This document shows, one piece after another, positions 29,270 through 29,359 of a DNA stretch of 29,359 bases. Within the stretch, counting starts at the first letter, position 1; every line of letters begins with the position of its first letter. Made by a program: the position numbers and the translations under genes. The stretch covers positions 1 through 29,359 of the forward strand of contig LWCA01000385.1 of the NCBI GenBank assembly GCA_001642005.1, in the 5' to 3' direction. Below the pieces are notes generated by a model, which saw nothing but the letters and a program-made list of their open reading frames with translations, was not told the origin of the DNA and did no database searches. This DNA is from Intoshia linei. Taxonomy: Eukaryota > Orthonectida > Rhopaluridae.

Positions 29270-29359
29270 TTAGGTCGTTTCATAAGTAATGTCGTTTTTT
29301 TAACCAAATTAAAAAGTTTATTTGATTACATTAAAAATAAAGTTATATTATAAAATATT
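29270..29359 (+). mobile_element. Mariner-like element, left end, cut by the window
   Basis: After TA (29268-29269) comes TTAGGTCGTTTCATAAGTAA followed by TGTCGTTTTTTTAACC, the layout of a mariner terminal inverted repeat (TTAGGT...CATAAGTAATGTCG). Only 90 bases lie in the window, so transposase and right end cannot be judged. Confidence 0.55.

Noticed and set aside
1-29359. CRISPR arrays, bacterial operons, rRNA or tRNA genes, viral insertions
   Set aside because: No regularly spaced repeats, no Shine-Dalgarno-type gene clusters, no rRNA or tRNA signature and no recognisable viral coding sequence were seen.

Overview
This is about 29 kb of a very AT-rich (roughly four-fifths A+T by eye) nuclear genome of an arthropod, most likely an insect. 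The grounds are short GT-AG introns, an alpha-type nicotinic acetylcholine receptor gene, a LAMTOR3 gene split into tiny exons, a cyclin E-like fragment, and many hAT-type remnants. A hemipteran is a reasonable guess from the transposase type and base composition, but the species cannot be named. There is no sign of bacterial gene organisation.

Left part (1-12.2 kb): a frame-broken hAT transposase relic (1-809), one possible coding exon of an unknown minus-strand gene (1611-1799), a full-length non-autonomous hAT element (4502-5439), then AT-rich DNA with pieces of two dispersed repeat families (here R1 and R2). At 11406-12215 on the minus strand lies the C-terminal half of a cyclin E-like protein. 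It is interrupted by one TGA exactly where the usual LLTPP phosphodegron should be.

Middle (12.2-22.6 kb): two inverted copies of a small palindromic MITE, two longer R1 copies, a tandem array (17685-18120) that runs into a 5'-truncated second copy of the hAT element (18124-18997), and then a small plus-strand gene assembled by hand from six exons (19294-21194). It predicts a 124-residue LAMTOR3/MP1 roadblock protein of the Ragulator complex.

Right part (22.6-29.4 kb): the 3' portion of a minus-strand nicotinic receptor alpha subunit in five phase-compatible exons (27916 down to 22660), 415 residues from loop D to the C-terminus. The exons for the signal peptide and N-terminus lie beyond the right edge. 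It has the vicinal cysteines and all five aromatic-box residues of an ACh-binding subunit. Its pore entrance reads S-P-A-K instead of S-G-E-K and M2 has Arg at 16', features that point to anion selectivity. Its introns hold a hAT-like MITE with a perfect 8-bp target duplication (28060-28710), a second MITE (26939-27283) and R1/R2 copies. A mariner-like inverted repeat starts at the right edge (29270).

LAMTOR3 and the receptor gene are convergent, with an R1 copy between them. R1 carries several short hairpins of the C(GNA)G triloop type, one close to its 3' end, which suggests mobility through single-stranded DNA. The most interesting items are the predicted anionic receptor, the hairpin-bearing R1 family and the degron-less cyclin E copy.
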